From the NCBI GenBank assembly GCA_041484195.1, contig JBGPHC010000010.1:75234-139233 (forward strand): a DNA stretch of 64,000 bases, written 5' to 3'. The notes beneath the pieces were generated by a model. The model was given only the letters and a program-made list of their open reading frames with translations. It was not told the origin of the DNA and searched no databases. The translations under genes were made by a program, and so were the position numbers. The DNA comes from PSRI01 sp041484195. Lineage in GTDB: Bacteria > Bacteroidota > Bacteroidia > Chitinophagales > Chitinophagaceae. The first letter of the stretch is position 1. Every line of letters begins with the position of its first letter. This document shows, in pieces, positions 26,199 through 35,877 of this stretch.

Positions 26199-27278
26199 AT
26201 GAAAAGAGTTTTATTGTTAGGCCTCTTATTCCATTTTTCAGGCGCATTTGCACAGGATTTGAGTGGACAGTGGAGAGGCACATTCAATTCAGCAGGGAAT
26301 ATCGTGGCCGGAGAAGGTAACACTGAATATGTACTGGAACTGGAAGTAAAGGGCAATTCCATCACTGGGTATTCCTATACATATTTTGATTTCCCCGGCC
26401 GGCGATGCTATGTTTTATGCAGACTTGAAGGGAATTATGAACCCAGCAGCAAGTCCATGGTGGTGACTGAAACTGAAAAAATAAAATCGAATACCCCACC
26501 CAATTTTGTGGACTGCCTGCAGACCCATATCCTCACGTTTTTCAAACAGGGAAATATTGAAAAGTTGGTGGGACGATGGCAACCCGCCCGTAAAATAGAC
26601 AACTGCGGGACAGGCAGCACGGAATTGGAGCGCAAACTTCTCACCAGAATCGCGCCCCCAAAATCAAGTGCGCCGCTGGTTAATGCCAATCCCAAGCCCA
26701 AGAATCCTGCACCTGCTACCAAGTCCACCAAGCCTCCGGTCACCAGGAAATCAGGGGCACCCATTGCAAAAAATATCCGCCCGGTCCAAAAAGGAACTAT
26801 TGTAAAGCCCAAGGTTGATGCTCCCAAAACTGTTCAGACAAGCCCCAAGCCGCTCAGCGTAGCAAAAGACAGTGTAAGGGTGCTCAGCCCGGAGCTTCCG
26901 AAAATGACGGAAAAGACCGTGATCAAAGGCTATGAAAACCGCAGCAAGCAATTGCTCAGGACAATTGAAGTTAGTCCGGAGGAGTTCAGGGTGGACCTAT
27001 ACGATAATGGAGAAATAGATGGAGACAGCATATCAGTATTTTTCAACGGGAAATTATTGGTATCTCACCAACGGCTAAGCGACAAAGCGATCAGTTTGAA
27101 AGTCAGGATTGATCCAAGCCGAACTGATAATGACCTCGTGATGTACGCCGAAAACCTGGGCTCGATTCCACCCAATACTGCCCTGATGGTTGTTACAGTA
27201 GGCGATCAGCGATATGAAGTGAGGATCACCTCAACCGAACAGACCAGTGGCACCGTAAGATTTAAACTCAAAGAATGA
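26199..27278 (+). CDS. Secreted hypothetical protein with proline/lysine-rich linker
   Basis: About 359 residues from ATG 26199, chosen because it gives a clean signal peptide (MKRVLLLGLLFHFSGAFAQ); the frame extends to 26145. An N-terminal domain with DLSGQWRGTFNSAGN and YVLELEVKGNSITGYSYTYF resembles lipocalin-like strands and contains four cysteines. A long low-complexity linker rich in Pro, Lys, Ala and Thr follows. The C-terminal domain (IEVSPEEFRVDLYDNGEIDG, then SISVFFNGKLLVS and NTALMVVTVGDQRYEVRI) is a beta sandwich seen in other Bacteroidota secreted proteins. Two domains on a tether suggest an envelope role; no enzyme motif is seen. Confidence 0.75.
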   Translation: MKRVLLLGLLFHFSGAFAQDLSGQWRGTFNSAGNIVAGEGNTEYVLELEVKGNSITGYSYTYFDFPGRRCYVLCRLEGNYEPSSKSMVVTETEKIKSNTPPNFVDCLQTHILTFFKQGNIEKLVGRWQPARKIDNCGTGSTELERKLLTRIAPPKSSAPLVNANPKPKNPAPATKSTKPPVTRKSGAPIAKNIRPVQKGTIVKPKVDAPKTVQTSPKPLSVAKDSVRVLSPELPKMTEKTVIKGYENRSKQLLRTIEVSPEEFRVDLYDNGEIDGDSISVFFNGKLLVSHQRLSDKAISLKVRIDPSRTDNDLVMYAENLGSIPPNTALMVVTVGDQRYEVRITSTEQTSGTVRFKLKE

Positions 27279-27675
27279 GGGGGAACTTGATTTCAAACCG
27301 GGAGTGAAGGAGAAAGTGAGGATTTTTCTGTCCATCGCCTGATTCAGGTACCAAAGCGACTGCTTCAGGAATTGCCCACCAGCATATTTATCACATGCCT
27401 GATTACTAACATTTTCTTCCAGTTAGATTAAGTGAGCGTGTTGCTTCTAAAAAGCCCGGTTAGAGGTGAATTTTATAAAGAATATCCAAGTATAATTTTG
27501 GGTTTAGGCACCAGGTTAGTATGAATATAGCCTTGTCATGATCAGGCCATCAACAGGTTTCTCGCCACCGATAAAATGGACAAGGAATTTGAACTTTGAA
27601 TTCTGTATACTACCCGACCAGAAAGGCGTTTTCTCCGCAACTGAAATTACGCGGGCTTCAACAACTTCAACTGTG
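27279..27675. other. 397-base convergent gap, no feature seen
   Basis: This lies between the secreted protein (+) and the last gene of the polysaccharide locus (-). I see neither a convincing gene nor a strong hairpin, so how the 20-kb polysaccharide transcript ends is not visible. Confidence 0.5.
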
Positions 27676-28749
27676 TTAATTCCTCACGGATTCAATCAGG
27701 GATTCTTCAACTTCATTGATAACATGAAAGTGAGTTGTATAATCCTGACAATTAATAATTCCCTTCATAAATTCCTCATGAGACATTTTATTTGAATAAT
27801 AGGTAATCGCCTTTTTTCTTAGTGCCAGCACTTCTTCATTACTCATATTCAAAATCTGATGTATCTGCTCATCAAGTTCATCCAGCGAAGAAAATATGAT
27901 CGCTTCTTCTCCATTCTTCAGGTTTGGAAACAACCACTCCGCATAGTTGGTTAAGGGAATTGTACCAATTGCCATTGATTCAACCAAATTGTGGGATAAT
28001 GGAATTACCAGCCCGGGAGGGCAGAGAAAAAAATCTGCAGAAGAAAGTAATTCCATCCAGTAAGCCTGGTTAATTCGAACCCCGTTATCAATCAAAACCA
28101 CCGAATTAATGTAGTCTCCGGCCAATAACTCCGAAATTTCTCCGCTACTGTTAATTGATTTTACTCCGGGAATTGTTTTTAGATGTTCTATAATTTCGTA
28201 CCTGGAAAGTTTTCCACATACTTCATTAATCAATTTATTTTGATAATCTCTATTACTGTTGCCGGAAAAAAGAATTCTTATGCTGCGCTTGGACTTTCTA
28301 TATTTTTCAAGAGAATGATGCGCCTCATATTCACCATATAGTTGGGGATGCATGATATAGGGGCAAAGGAAATGACCAGTTCCTGATTCGACTTTTGGAG
28401 AAAAGTCATAGTGCACATGAATTTCCTTTAGGAAGCTACGGTGGGCATATTTCTTAGGCCTGTCAGTACACAAATACAAATTCGCATTTGAAGAAGCCGG
28501 ACCCCACAGTAGCCGGGTATTGGGATGCCATTTCAACATTTTCGCAATTGACAGGGCTTTCCTTCCCGGAGCAGTTCGTATATATACAGGGAGGCCGGCC
28601 ATTTGAAAATTTATCAATAACATTCTCAACGTTCTGCTCACAATTGGTTTGCGCACATCCAAAAGGACTCCATGAGAATTCCCTTTCTTAATATGAAAGG
28701 TGGAATATTTAAGGAGACAAATCAACGATTGCAATAAAGATCCAATCAT
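27676..28749 (-). CDS. Exostosin-like (GT47-type) glycosyltransferase
   Basis: A 357-residue cytosolic or membrane-associated protein, last gene of the polysaccharide locus. The C-terminal half holds the best clue: ADFFLCPPGLVIPLSHNLVE, then SMAIGTIPLTNYAEWLFPNL. That resembles the exostosin/GT47 nucleotide-sugar site, where a CPxG-like stretch precedes an E(A/S)xxxGxIP motif. The central RSIRILFSGNSNRDYQNK suits the start of the second Rossmann-like domain of a GT-B fold. No membrane helix is evident. It may add a side sugar. Family assignment is moderate; a divergent GT1-type transferase is the alternative. Confidence 0.65.
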   Translation of the reverse strand: MIGSLLQSLICLLKYSTFHIKKGNSHGVLLDVRKPIVSRTLRMLLINFQMAGLPVYIRTAPGRKALSIAKMLKWHPNTRLLWGPASSNANLYLCTDRPKKYAHRSFLKEIHVHYDFSPKVESGTGHFLCPYIMHPQLYGEYEAHHSLEKYRKSKRSIRILFSGNSNRDYQNKLINEVCGKLSRYEIIEHLKTIPGVKSINSSGEISELLAGDYINSVVLIDNGVRINQAYWMELLSSADFFLCPPGLVIPLSHNLVESMAIGTIPLTNYAEWLFPNLKNGEEAIIFSSLDELDEQIHQILNMSNEEVLALRKKAITYYSNKMSHEEFMKGIINCQDYTTHFHVINEVEESLIESVRN

Positions 28750-28820
28750 GCGAGTTCTATTGCGTGTTCCTGAAGTTTAAACAATGTAGGAATTGTCTCA
28801 TGTGCTGGCTAAAACACTGA

Positions 28821-30710
28821 TCACCGCGGGTGCTCATGATCGAGAATTAAGTTGTTACTCTGCTCAATGTATTCAGGAATGATGGAACGAATAATCCGCT
28901 TAACCAGGGCATGGTGATGGTGACTTGCGAGGTCGATTAGTCTATCGACCTGGTAGTTGAATTTGGCCGGGTCTATCTCGCTGCGCTTCGCAAGCATAAT
29001 TGTGGGATGATAGGTAGGAAGAAATGTTTCAGATTCTTTAAATAATTCTTCGTACATTTTTTCGCCAGGGCGGAGACCCGTAAATTCAATGGGAATTTCA
29101 TTTTCGCCGGTGTACCCCGCAAGTTGAATCATCTTCTTTGCCATATCCAATATCCTGATCGGCTTCCCCATATTAAAAACAAAAATTTCACCCCCTTTCC
29201 CCATAACACATGCTTCCAAAACCAGCCGGCTGGCTTCCGGAATTGTCATGAAATAACGCGTAATATCAGGATGGGTTATGGTTACGGGTCCTCCCCTCAA
29301 TATCTGATTTTTGAATATCGGGACCACGGAGCCAATGGACCCCAATACATTTCCAAAACGGGTTGTAATAAATTGGGTATCCTTCTGTTGTTCGGAAAGT
29401 GATTGTACATACATCTCTGCAATCCGCTTTGTAACTCCCATAATATTGGTGGGATTGACAGCCTTATCAGTGGAGATATAAATGAATTTCTTAACTCTTG
29501 AATTTATGGAAACATCAGCCAAAATACGGGTGCCCAAAACATTTGTAAGGATTGCTTCCGTTGAAAAATACTCCAGCATGGGGACATGCTTGTAGGCGGC
29601 TGCGTGAAAAACATAATCCGGCTTGTACCGCGTAAAAATATCTTCCACTCTCCTTTTGTCTCTAATCGACGCCAGTTCTAAGCATAGGTCAACACTGTCA
29701 TTAAGGTCCTGCAATTCCATTTGTAAACTATGGAGTCCCGATTCCGACTGATCCACTAAGACCAACCGCTCAATTTTATGCTTGATTACCTGGCGGCAAA
29801 TTTCACTGCCAATGGATCCCGCGCCACCTGATACCAATACAACGGAATTGTCAAAACACGCTTTTGACTGTATATTATCAAACTGAATTTCGTCCCTCTC
29901 CAACAATGATTCAATGGTTAATTCCCGAAGCTGATTGACACGGAAAATACCGTTCTTCCATGCTTCCGGTGGAGGCAGCGTAGTTATTTTAATGTTCCTG
30001 GCATTGCAAAAGTCAGAAAATATGATCTTCTTGTCAGGATCCAAATTCCGGTCGGCTATAATTATTTCGTGTATGATTTTCTCTACCAATAGCTTTTCCA
30101 AGCCTTTATTAGAGTCGTATATTTTGAGTCCATCCAGCGTCTTGCCTATTAAATTGACGTCCCTCTCGATAAATCCAACTACTTTCATTTTGTTATATTC
30201 CTCGAGCTCAATTATATTTTTTGTGGTAATTCCAAGTGACCCCGCTCCGAAAATCAGGATATTTCGATAGTTTCTCTCAGCGGGCATTTGGCTCCTCCTG
30301 TATATTTCTTTTACCATGAGCCGGAATGCGATGAGGAAAGTGCATCTAATGCAAAAATTGGTAATCACCAATTCGAAAGTCATTACGCGAAGAAATCTTG
30401 TGTGCCCCCATAGAAAAAGCAGGATGAACCATACGGTGGTCATACACAATGAAAAATAAATGACACGCTGGATATCCTTGATTTCTGAATAGCGGATAAT
30501 TCCACAATAGGTCTTAAAATAAACAGTAAACACTAAGGCTATGGAAGTATTTATCAGGAATGCGCCATTGTATGCAAACAGGCTGTGCATGCTGAGGTGC
30601 ATATGCTGAAAAATGTATACAGATAATAGAAATGCAACACAAATAAGTATTTGTTCTATGCAGAAAATTATCCACCGTGGGGTCAGACTCTTAAACAGTC
30701 TTACCGACAT
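28821..30710 (-). CDS. Membrane-bound nucleotide-sugar 4,6-dehydratase/epimerase (PglF/WbpM/CapD-like)
   Basis: A 629-residue enzyme of the long, membrane-anchored SDR group. Four N-terminal helices (for example WIIFCIEQILICVAFLLSVY) are followed by a CoA-binding-like Rossmann domain (ILIFGAGSLGITTKNII) and then the catalytic SDR domain. The SDR domain has VVLVSGGAGSIGSEICRQ, DYVFHAAAYKHVPMLE and the active-site stretch YISTDKAVNPTNIMGVTKR. The usual Tyr of YxxxK is replaced by Met (IMGVTKR), as is typical of the PglF/FlaA1 class. The enzyme probably turns UDP-GlcNAc into a 4-keto-6-deoxy sugar for the neighbouring DegT aminotransferase. Start ATG 30710. Confidence 0.92.
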   Translation of the reverse strand: MSVRLFKSLTPRWIIFCIEQILICVAFLLSVYIFQHMHLSMHSLFAYNGAFLINTSIALVFTVYFKTYCGIIRYSEIKDIQRVIYFSLCMTTVWFILLFLWGHTRFLRVMTFELVITNFCIRCTFLIAFRLMVKEIYRRSQMPAERNYRNILIFGAGSLGITTKNIIELEEYNKMKVVGFIERDVNLIGKTLDGLKIYDSNKGLEKLLVEKIIHEIIIADRNLDPDKKIIFSDFCNARNIKITTLPPPEAWKNGIFRVNQLRELTIESLLERDEIQFDNIQSKACFDNSVVLVSGGAGSIGSEICRQVIKHKIERLVLVDQSESGLHSLQMELQDLNDSVDLCLELASIRDKRRVEDIFTRYKPDYVFHAAAYKHVPMLEYFSTEAILTNVLGTRILADVSINSRVKKFIYISTDKAVNPTNIMGVTKRIAEMYVQSLSEQQKDTQFITTRFGNVLGSIGSVVPIFKNQILRGGPVTITHPDITRYFMTIPEASRLVLEACVMGKGGEIFVFNMGKPIRILDMAKKMIQLAGYTGENEIPIEFTGLRPGEKMYEELFKESETFLPTYHPTIMLAKRSEIDPAKFNYQVDRLIDLASHHHHALVKRIIRSIIPEYIEQSNNLILDHEHPR

Positions 30711-30759
30711 ACATACAATTTAAAAAGAGAGTTCATATCAATAATCATGAATTGGCAGG

Positions 30760-31428
30760 TCAGTCAAAGGACTTAGGTAACAGATTCCCATAGATCCTGG
30801 ATTTGCAAGCAGCTTCCATATGCCTTAACCTGCTGTTAGTGATATGGAAAATGGAGAGTAAAGTCCATCCTATGATCGAAAAATATTTTCCTACCGTGGA
30901 CTTTAACAGGTACACTCTGTTAAGCCGTATTTTCAAAGGAAGAATTTCTTTTACATAAAAGCCTTCAGGGTCGTCTGAGTTTTTTAGGAGTTCATTTTCG
31001 TCGAAAAAGACGAGAGAAGCCAGGTCGGTCATCCCGGGCTTTGTCTGTAAAACGAGTTGTTGCGATTTTGTGTAGAGCTTTACAAATTCCCGCAATTCTG
31101 GCCTGGGGCCAACAATGCTCATATCGCCGGTCAACACATTGAGCAATTGTGGTAGTTCGTCTATCTTGTACTTGCGTAAGTAAATGCCCAGTCTTGTTAT
31201 TCTTGAGTCGTGATTGGACACAGTAAGTAATTTTCCTTTCACTGAATTGGCGTACATGGTACGGAATTTTAGTAGCATGAAATTCCTGCCATTCTTACCA
31301 ACACGCCATTGTCTGAAAAGTATATTGCCTTTTGAATCTATCCTGATGGCTAATGCCACCAGGAGTAATATTGGAGCCAGAAGAAGCAGGCTGGTTGAGG
31401 CTATAAGATAATCACAGAATCTCTTCAT
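30760..31428 (-). CDS. Initiating sugar-1-phosphate transferase (PglC/WcaJ-like)
   Basis: A polyprenyl-phosphate sugar-1-phosphate transferase of about 222 residues, the short PglC-like form with a single N-terminal membrane segment (FCDYLIASTSLLLLAPILLL). Conserved stretches include FRQWRVGKNGRNFMLLKFRTM, where this family usually has the R-x-G pattern, and KIDELPQLLNVLTGDMSIVGPRPE with the catalytic Asp-Glu pair. It primes the lipid carrier with the first sugar of the polysaccharide repeat. ATG 31428 (MKRFCDYL) is the natural start and overlaps the aminotransferase gene by 17 bases, so the two are translationally linked. Confidence 0.92.
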   Translation of the reverse strand: MKRFCDYLIASTSLLLLAPILLLVALAIRIDSKGNILFRQWRVGKNGRNFMLLKFRTMYANSVKGKLLTVSNHDSRITRLGIYLRKYKIDELPQLLNVLTGDMSIVGPRPELREFVKLYTKSQQLVLQTKPGMTDLASLVFFDENELLKNSDDPEGFYVKEILPLKIRLNRVYLLKSTVGKYFSIIGWTLLSIFHITNSRLRHMEAACKSRIYGNLLPKSFD

Positions 31429-32638
31429 GAACATAACTATGTACAGCACTTACAACTGCTGAAACAACAGAGTCAATTTGATCGTTCGACAGTTGAGGAT
31501 AGATGGGCAGGGATATTTCCCTGCAATAATTAGAATAAGACACCGGAAAATCGGTTATCATATATCCCTTCTCCCGGAAGATTGAAAGCATTGGCAGCGG
31601 GATAAAGTGTACGTTCGCTGAAACCCCGGAATTGATGATCTTCTTGATTATATTATCACGTTCCTTTTCAGAAATCCCTTTAATCCGGAGCGGAAATATG
31701 TGATAAGACGATTCCTTTAGCTTCTCCATTTGCGGCGGCAATTCGGCCCAATCGTAATTCTGAAATGCATTTAGATATCGAAGGGCTACTCTTTTTCGCT
31801 CCGGCAGCATAAGTTTCTCATATTGCCTTAACTGAGCCAGACCGATTGCAGCACAAATGTCTGGCATATTGATTTTCAAACCTTCACACACGATGTCATA
31901 ACGCCATTCAGATCCCTGGATTTTGGCGTAACCGTCTTTGGTTTGGCCATTCAGGCTATTGAGCTTCATCCAGGAATATATCTCTTCATTATCAAATGGT
32001 GAAGGAAGATTTAACCCAATAACTCCTCCTTCCGCAGTAGTTACATTCTTTACCGCATGAAGCGAATAAATACTTATGTCTGCCTGAAGGCCAGAAGGTT
32101 TTTTACCATAGGTAGCCCCTAATGAATGGGCAGCATCTGCAATTATCAGGGGTCTTCCAAGTTGCTCCTGGAAATGATTTTCTTTTTTAAACAATGCCTG
32201 CACAGATTCATCTTCCAAAGCCTGGCGGATAGCTTCATAGTCACAGGGCCAACCTGCAAAATCAACCGGGATCACGGCCTTAGTTTTGGAACTTATTGCC
32301 TTTTTCATTTGTTCCACATCCATCACCATTTGGTCATTGATGTCAACCATAACCGGCTTTGCGCCTGCACGCAGCACCACCAATGCCGTTGCTGCATAAG
32401 TATAAGCAGGAACGATTACTTCATCGCCCGGTTTTATACCCCACCATTTCAAAACCAATTGGGCGCCGGAGGTCCAGGAATTTACACATGAACATCTTGG
32501 CAATTGGGTGTATTCAGCCATCAAAAGCTCCAACATCTGAACCTTAGGGCCTGAAGTGATCCACCCTGAATTCAGGGTATCCATTACTTCGTTTACAATT
32601 TCCTCATTGATAAATGGAGGGGAAAAAGGAATCTTCAT
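31412..32638 (-). CDS. DegT/DnrJ/EryC1/StrS-family sugar aminotransferase
   Basis: A 408-residue PLP enzyme that aminates a keto sugar nucleotide. The PLP lysine is in YSLHAVKNVTTAEGGVIG, after the ADAAHSLGATYGKK stretch with the Asp that contacts the pyridine nitrogen. GWITSGPKVQMLELLMAEY and GDEVIVPAYTYAATALVVL mark the N-terminal fold. Placed between the PglC-like transferase and the glycosyltransferases, with a PglF-like dehydratase two genes on, it probably makes a 4-amino-4,6-dideoxy sugar (PglE-like). No PglD-like acetyltransferase is visible, so the amino group may stay free or be modified by an enzyme elsewhere. Confidence 0.92.
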   Translation of the reverse strand: MKIPFSPPFINEEIVNEVMDTLNSGWITSGPKVQMLELLMAEYTQLPRCSCVNSWTSGAQLVLKWWGIKPGDEVIVPAYTYAATALVVLRAGAKPVMVDINDQMVMDVEQMKKAISSKTKAVIPVDFAGWPCDYEAIRQALEDESVQALFKKENHFQEQLGRPLIIADAAHSLGATYGKKPSGLQADISIYSLHAVKNVTTAEGGVIGLNLPSPFDNEEIYSWMKLNSLNGQTKDGYAKIQGSEWRYDIVCEGLKINMPDICAAIGLAQLRQYEKLMLPERKRVALRYLNAFQNYDWAELPPQMEKLKESSYHIFPLRIKGISEKERDNIIKKIINSGVSANVHFIPLPMLSIFREKGYMITDFPVSYSNYCREISLPIYPQLSNDQIDSVVSAVVSAVHSYVHEEIL

Positions 32639-32689
32639 GAATCGTATTTCAATGAAATTATCTTCCGTTAGGAGTATGTCAGATTCTTC

Positions 32690-33688
32690 TCATAATGCTT
32701 TTCTAAGCCCACTTATGAATCCCAGACCGTAAGCCAAATGGATTGTCGGATATACAAAAAACAACCTAAATAAGACAGCAGTCCTTTTGTGACTCCTTAA
32801 GGTGTAAAAGGCATCTGCCAAGAAGTAGAGGCCCAACGGAATCAACCAGAATTTATAAACAATTGCAATGAATAAGCTAAACAGGTATAGAACAAAAACC
32901 GCCGGAATCAGATGGCGAAAATGAAAACCACTATTTACCTTTTTTAAGACCAGCGGTTTATACAATCCGTATTCATAATATTGCCGGTATAGGCTATTTA
33001 GAGAATTGCGGGGATAGTAATACAATTTTATTTCAGGGGATTGGTATATTGAAAACCCCAGACTTCTCGCACGATAATGAAACTCATCATCCTGATTACG
33101 TTTCAGCGACTCGTCAAATAGCCCTGTAGTGTTGAAAATTCTGCGTTTCCAAGAGCCAAAAGTTACCGAATCGGTGTACCCCTCATACTCGAGTTGATGC
33201 ACACGGCTGTTGCCAATTGCAAAAGGAGTGCAGATAGCATAAGCAATTGCTTCCTGCGTGGAATCAAGATAGGCCGTGCGTGTTGGCCCTCCCACTATAT
33301 CAGCCCCTGTCCTACTGAAGGCTGCAAGTATCGCTTCAAAATAGTCTTCCGCATAATTGGTATGGGCATCCAGGCGCACAATGATTTCTCCTTTTGCCTT
33401 TACAATTGCTTTATTCAGGGCAAATGAAACATAACGCCTGGGATTGTGAATCAAACTAATATCGCTATTCCCGCTTTCCCATCTCCGGGAAATTTCCAAT
33501 GTTGCGTCGGTAGAACCTCCGTCAACAATAATCAGTTCCTTATTGGCAGGTTGAGACCTCGTAAATAATTCCAAAAGTCTTGTAATGTATTTTTCTTCAT
33601 TATAAACCGGACAAATGACAGATATCACAGGCGGGATTGCATGGTCCCTCAGCTCTCGGGGCTTGGTATCAATATTAGTACTCGTCAA
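32690..33688 (-). CDS. Family 2 glycosyltransferase with C-terminal membrane helices
   Basis: A 332-residue GT-A enzyme of the succinoglycan ExoA-like type. The catalytic domain begins at VISVICPVYNEEKYI and carries ELIIVDGGSTDATLEI and the DxD-type IIVRLDAHTNYAEDYF. Two hydrophobic segments follow at the C-terminus (LIPAVFVLYLFSLFIAIVY and FWLIPLGLYFLADAFY). The only start at the gene boundary is TTG 33688, 3 bases after the upstream stop; a GTG just before the catalytic core is another option. It adds a sugar at the cytoplasmic face of the inner membrane. Confidence 0.87.
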   Translation of the reverse strand: MTSTNIDTKPRELRDHAIPPVISVICPVYNEEKYITRLLELFTRSQPANKELIIVDGGSTDATLEISRRWESGNSDISLIHNPRRYVSFALNKAIVKAKGEIIVRLDAHTNYAEDYFEAILAAFSRTGADIVGGPTRTAYLDSTQEAIAYAICTPFAIGNSRVHQLEYEGYTDSVTFGSWKRRIFNTTGLFDESLKRNQDDEFHYRARSLGFSIYQSPEIKLYYYPRNSLNSLYRQYYEYGLYKPLVLKKVNSGFHFRHLIPAVFVLYLFSLFIAIVYKFWLIPLGLYFLADAFYTLRSHKRTAVLFRLFFVYPTIHLAYGLGFISGLRKAL

Positions 33689-33691
33689 TTT

Positions 33692-34693
33692 TCAAAATTT
33701 AACATCCTGACAATTTCTTTCGTCGATACATTTTAAAAGTGCCCTACTCCTCAAATCCAAATTGTAATTATCAAGTACGAAATCGCGAATTTCCATCGGG
33801 GTAAATCTGTATTTGTCGAGCAGACTGATGCTTTTGGCAATTGCATGGGGAGTCAGATCTTCCAATATTATTCCATATTTACCGACTATTTCAGGCAATG
33901 CTCCACGTGATGAAACTATTGGAATACATCCTGCCTGCATCGCCTCAATTACGCTTAGCCCAAATCCTTCATGAAGGGAAGGTTGAACATACACCCTGCT
34001 TTGGCCAAATAGTGTATTTAATTCCTCTTTCTCAACAAATCCTTTAAGTTCAACATTCGAGGCGATACATTTCCGCAATTTTTCATGGCTATTGTCCTGC
34101 CATCTGCCAGCCTGCACAAATCTATAAGCGGGTAATAATTGACCGGCTTCTAAAAACAGACTTATTCCCTTTCGCAAAAGGTTTTCTTCAAGAACATTAC
34201 CTACATTCAAGGCTATATCAAATTTTCCCGCGGGACGAATACCAGAATCAGGTATGCCGTGGTATATCATGCTGACCTTATCCGGACTTATATCCGCCAC
34301 CCTCAAAGTTTCCTTCATAGAAAATTGAGAATTGCAAATTATATGAGAAACTTTTTGAAGTATATATCTTGTGACCAACCTTTTGAACCAATTCCTTTGA
34401 TTTCCATATTTCGCTTCCGGAATATTTGCTGTATCGTATCCCCCGGCAACCAGGACAGTCAGTTTTTTTTGAAGGGCAGCAAATATAACCGGGAGCAGGC
34501 TATGCCAGGAGGCAAACCAAATAAACAGCATATCATTTCGTTTCACGGCCTTCCATAATTGAATGGGCCTTAATTTGAATTTGCTTCTAAATCCAAATTC
34601 TTCCACTTCATATTTCTGCGCTAAAATGTCGCGGTCAATCTGCACAAAAGAAGTGAGTGCATTATGTATGAAAAGAATCCTATGAATTTTCAT
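33692..34693 (-). CDS. Family 4 glycosyltransferase
   Basis: A 333-residue GT-B retaining transferase. ATG 34693 (MKIHRILFIHN) is chosen; the frame extends to a TTG at 34735 without homologous sequence. The C-terminal nucleotide-sugar domain has SRVYVQPSLHEGFGLSVIEA, with the conserved E(x7)E pattern, and GCIPIVSSRGALPEIV. The N-terminal acceptor domain includes FIWFASWHSLLPVIFAAL. The donor is unknown. It is one of four GT4 genes in this locus. Confidence 0.88.
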   Translation of the reverse strand: MKIHRILFIHNALTSFVQIDRDILAQKYEVEEFGFRSKFKLRPIQLWKAVKRNDMLFIWFASWHSLLPVIFAALQKKLTVLVAGGYDTANIPEAKYGNQRNWFKRLVTRYILQKVSHIICNSQFSMKETLRVADISPDKVSMIYHGIPDSGIRPAGKFDIALNVGNVLEENLLRKGISLFLEAGQLLPAYRFVQAGRWQDNSHEKLRKCIASNVELKGFVEKEELNTLFGQSRVYVQPSLHEGFGLSVIEAMQAGCIPIVSSRGALPEIVGKYGIILEDLTPHAIAKSISLLDKYRFTPMEIRDFVLDNYNLDLRSRALLKCIDERNCQDVKF

Positions 34694-34767
34694 TGTATTT
34701 TGTTGGTGGAAAGAGAGTCTAACCGCAGGCCACAATTGCCATTTCCGAAATGACCTGAATTTGCCTG

Positions 34768-35877
34768 CTATCCCAGGAGAACCTTCTCAAATTTTGAAAC
34801 ATATTTTTCAGGAATAATTTCATCCAGGCCAGGAAACACGAAGGTCTTGTTGCGGAATGACTTTATTTCCTGTACCATTGCCCGATAATCACTGTTCGCG
34901 ACTAATTTTCCAGCTAATTTTAATTCTTCAAATAATTCACGAACACCCCCTCCTTCATATGCGTACACGGGTATTTTTAAAGCATTAGCTTCCACCAATA
35001 TCCGGCCTGAAGGTTCCGGAAGTTTCGACAAATGGACAACTAAATCACATTTACTCATTTCGCCGGCAACATCGTGAGAGAATTTATGTAAATGAATTCT
35101 CTTTTTGTTGGGAAGGGAATTTGCCATGATCTGCAATTCCTCGTAATAGGTTTCGGTATTGTCCGTATTTCCAAAGCAAACAAATTCAAAGTCGGTATCA
35201 GCAAGCTCACTCGCAATTCTCAGGAAATCCCTATGGCCCTTCCAGGGTGTATATCGGGCAAACATTCCGATGCGTAAGCGGTTGGGAGACCAGTCATTGC
35301 TAATTGCAGGACCCACACCATTTACATTAACGGGATTAAATAGTTTTGTCACCTTTGATTGAATTCCCGGAATAAGCCGATCCTTTACCGAATCGGAAAC
35401 CACAATAATTCTATCCATCCTTTTGGAAATTTGGTCCAACCCGATTCCATACAAGCCCAGAACCCTCCTTCTGTTAATCAAATCATGTAAATGCATTACT
35501 TTTCTAAAACTATGATCGCTCCTGATCAATGATAAGAGCCAATGTGAAATCATAGAATTAGAAACTATGGCAACCGGCTTGTAGGCTTTGATAATTTTTT
35601 GCAACACCCATTTATTCCGCTGAATTGCGATCAGGTTTTTGAAGAGATTTCGGACGGAAAACCTGCCATCCACTGAAAGTGAATAATAATTACGAAAAGA
35701 GGAAAGTACCTTAATCTTGATATTTTGCCTGTTGAAATATTCATTCAAATGCTCCTCTCCGTTAGTGACAAAAATGGGGCTCCATCCATTTTCCTCCAAA
35801 ATGGGCAATACATATTTATAGTTCGTTTCCGCCCCGCCTATAAAATCCGCATCAATAAGGATTAGCAGATTTTTCAT
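34768..35877 (-). CDS. Family 4 glycosyltransferase
   Basis: A 369-residue GT-B transferase. The N-terminal domain begins MKNLLILIDADFIGGAETNY with a glycine-rich acceptor loop. The C-terminal domain has RLRIGMFARYTPWKGHRDFL and CDLVVHLSKLPEPSGRILVE followed by IPVYAYEGGGVREL, matching the E(x7)E region in diverged form. The ATG at 35877 overlaps the upstream GT2 gene by 26 bases, which points to coupled translation. Donor and linkage unknown. Confidence 0.87.
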   Translation of the reverse strand: MKNLLILIDADFIGGAETNYKYVLPILEENGWSPIFVTNGEEHLNEYFNRQNIKIKVLSSFRNYYSLSVDGRFSVRNLFKNLIAIQRNKWVLQKIIKAYKPVAIVSNSMISHWLLSLIRSDHSFRKVMHLHDLINRRRVLGLYGIGLDQISKRMDRIIVVSDSVKDRLIPGIQSKVTKLFNPVNVNGVGPAISNDWSPNRLRIGMFARYTPWKGHRDFLRIASELADTDFEFVCFGNTDNTETYYEELQIMANSLPNKKRIHLHKFSHDVAGEMSKCDLVVHLSKLPEPSGRILVEANALKIPVYAYEGGGVRELFEELKLAGKLVANSDYRAMVQEIKSFRNKTFVFPGLDEIIPEKYVSKFEKVLLG

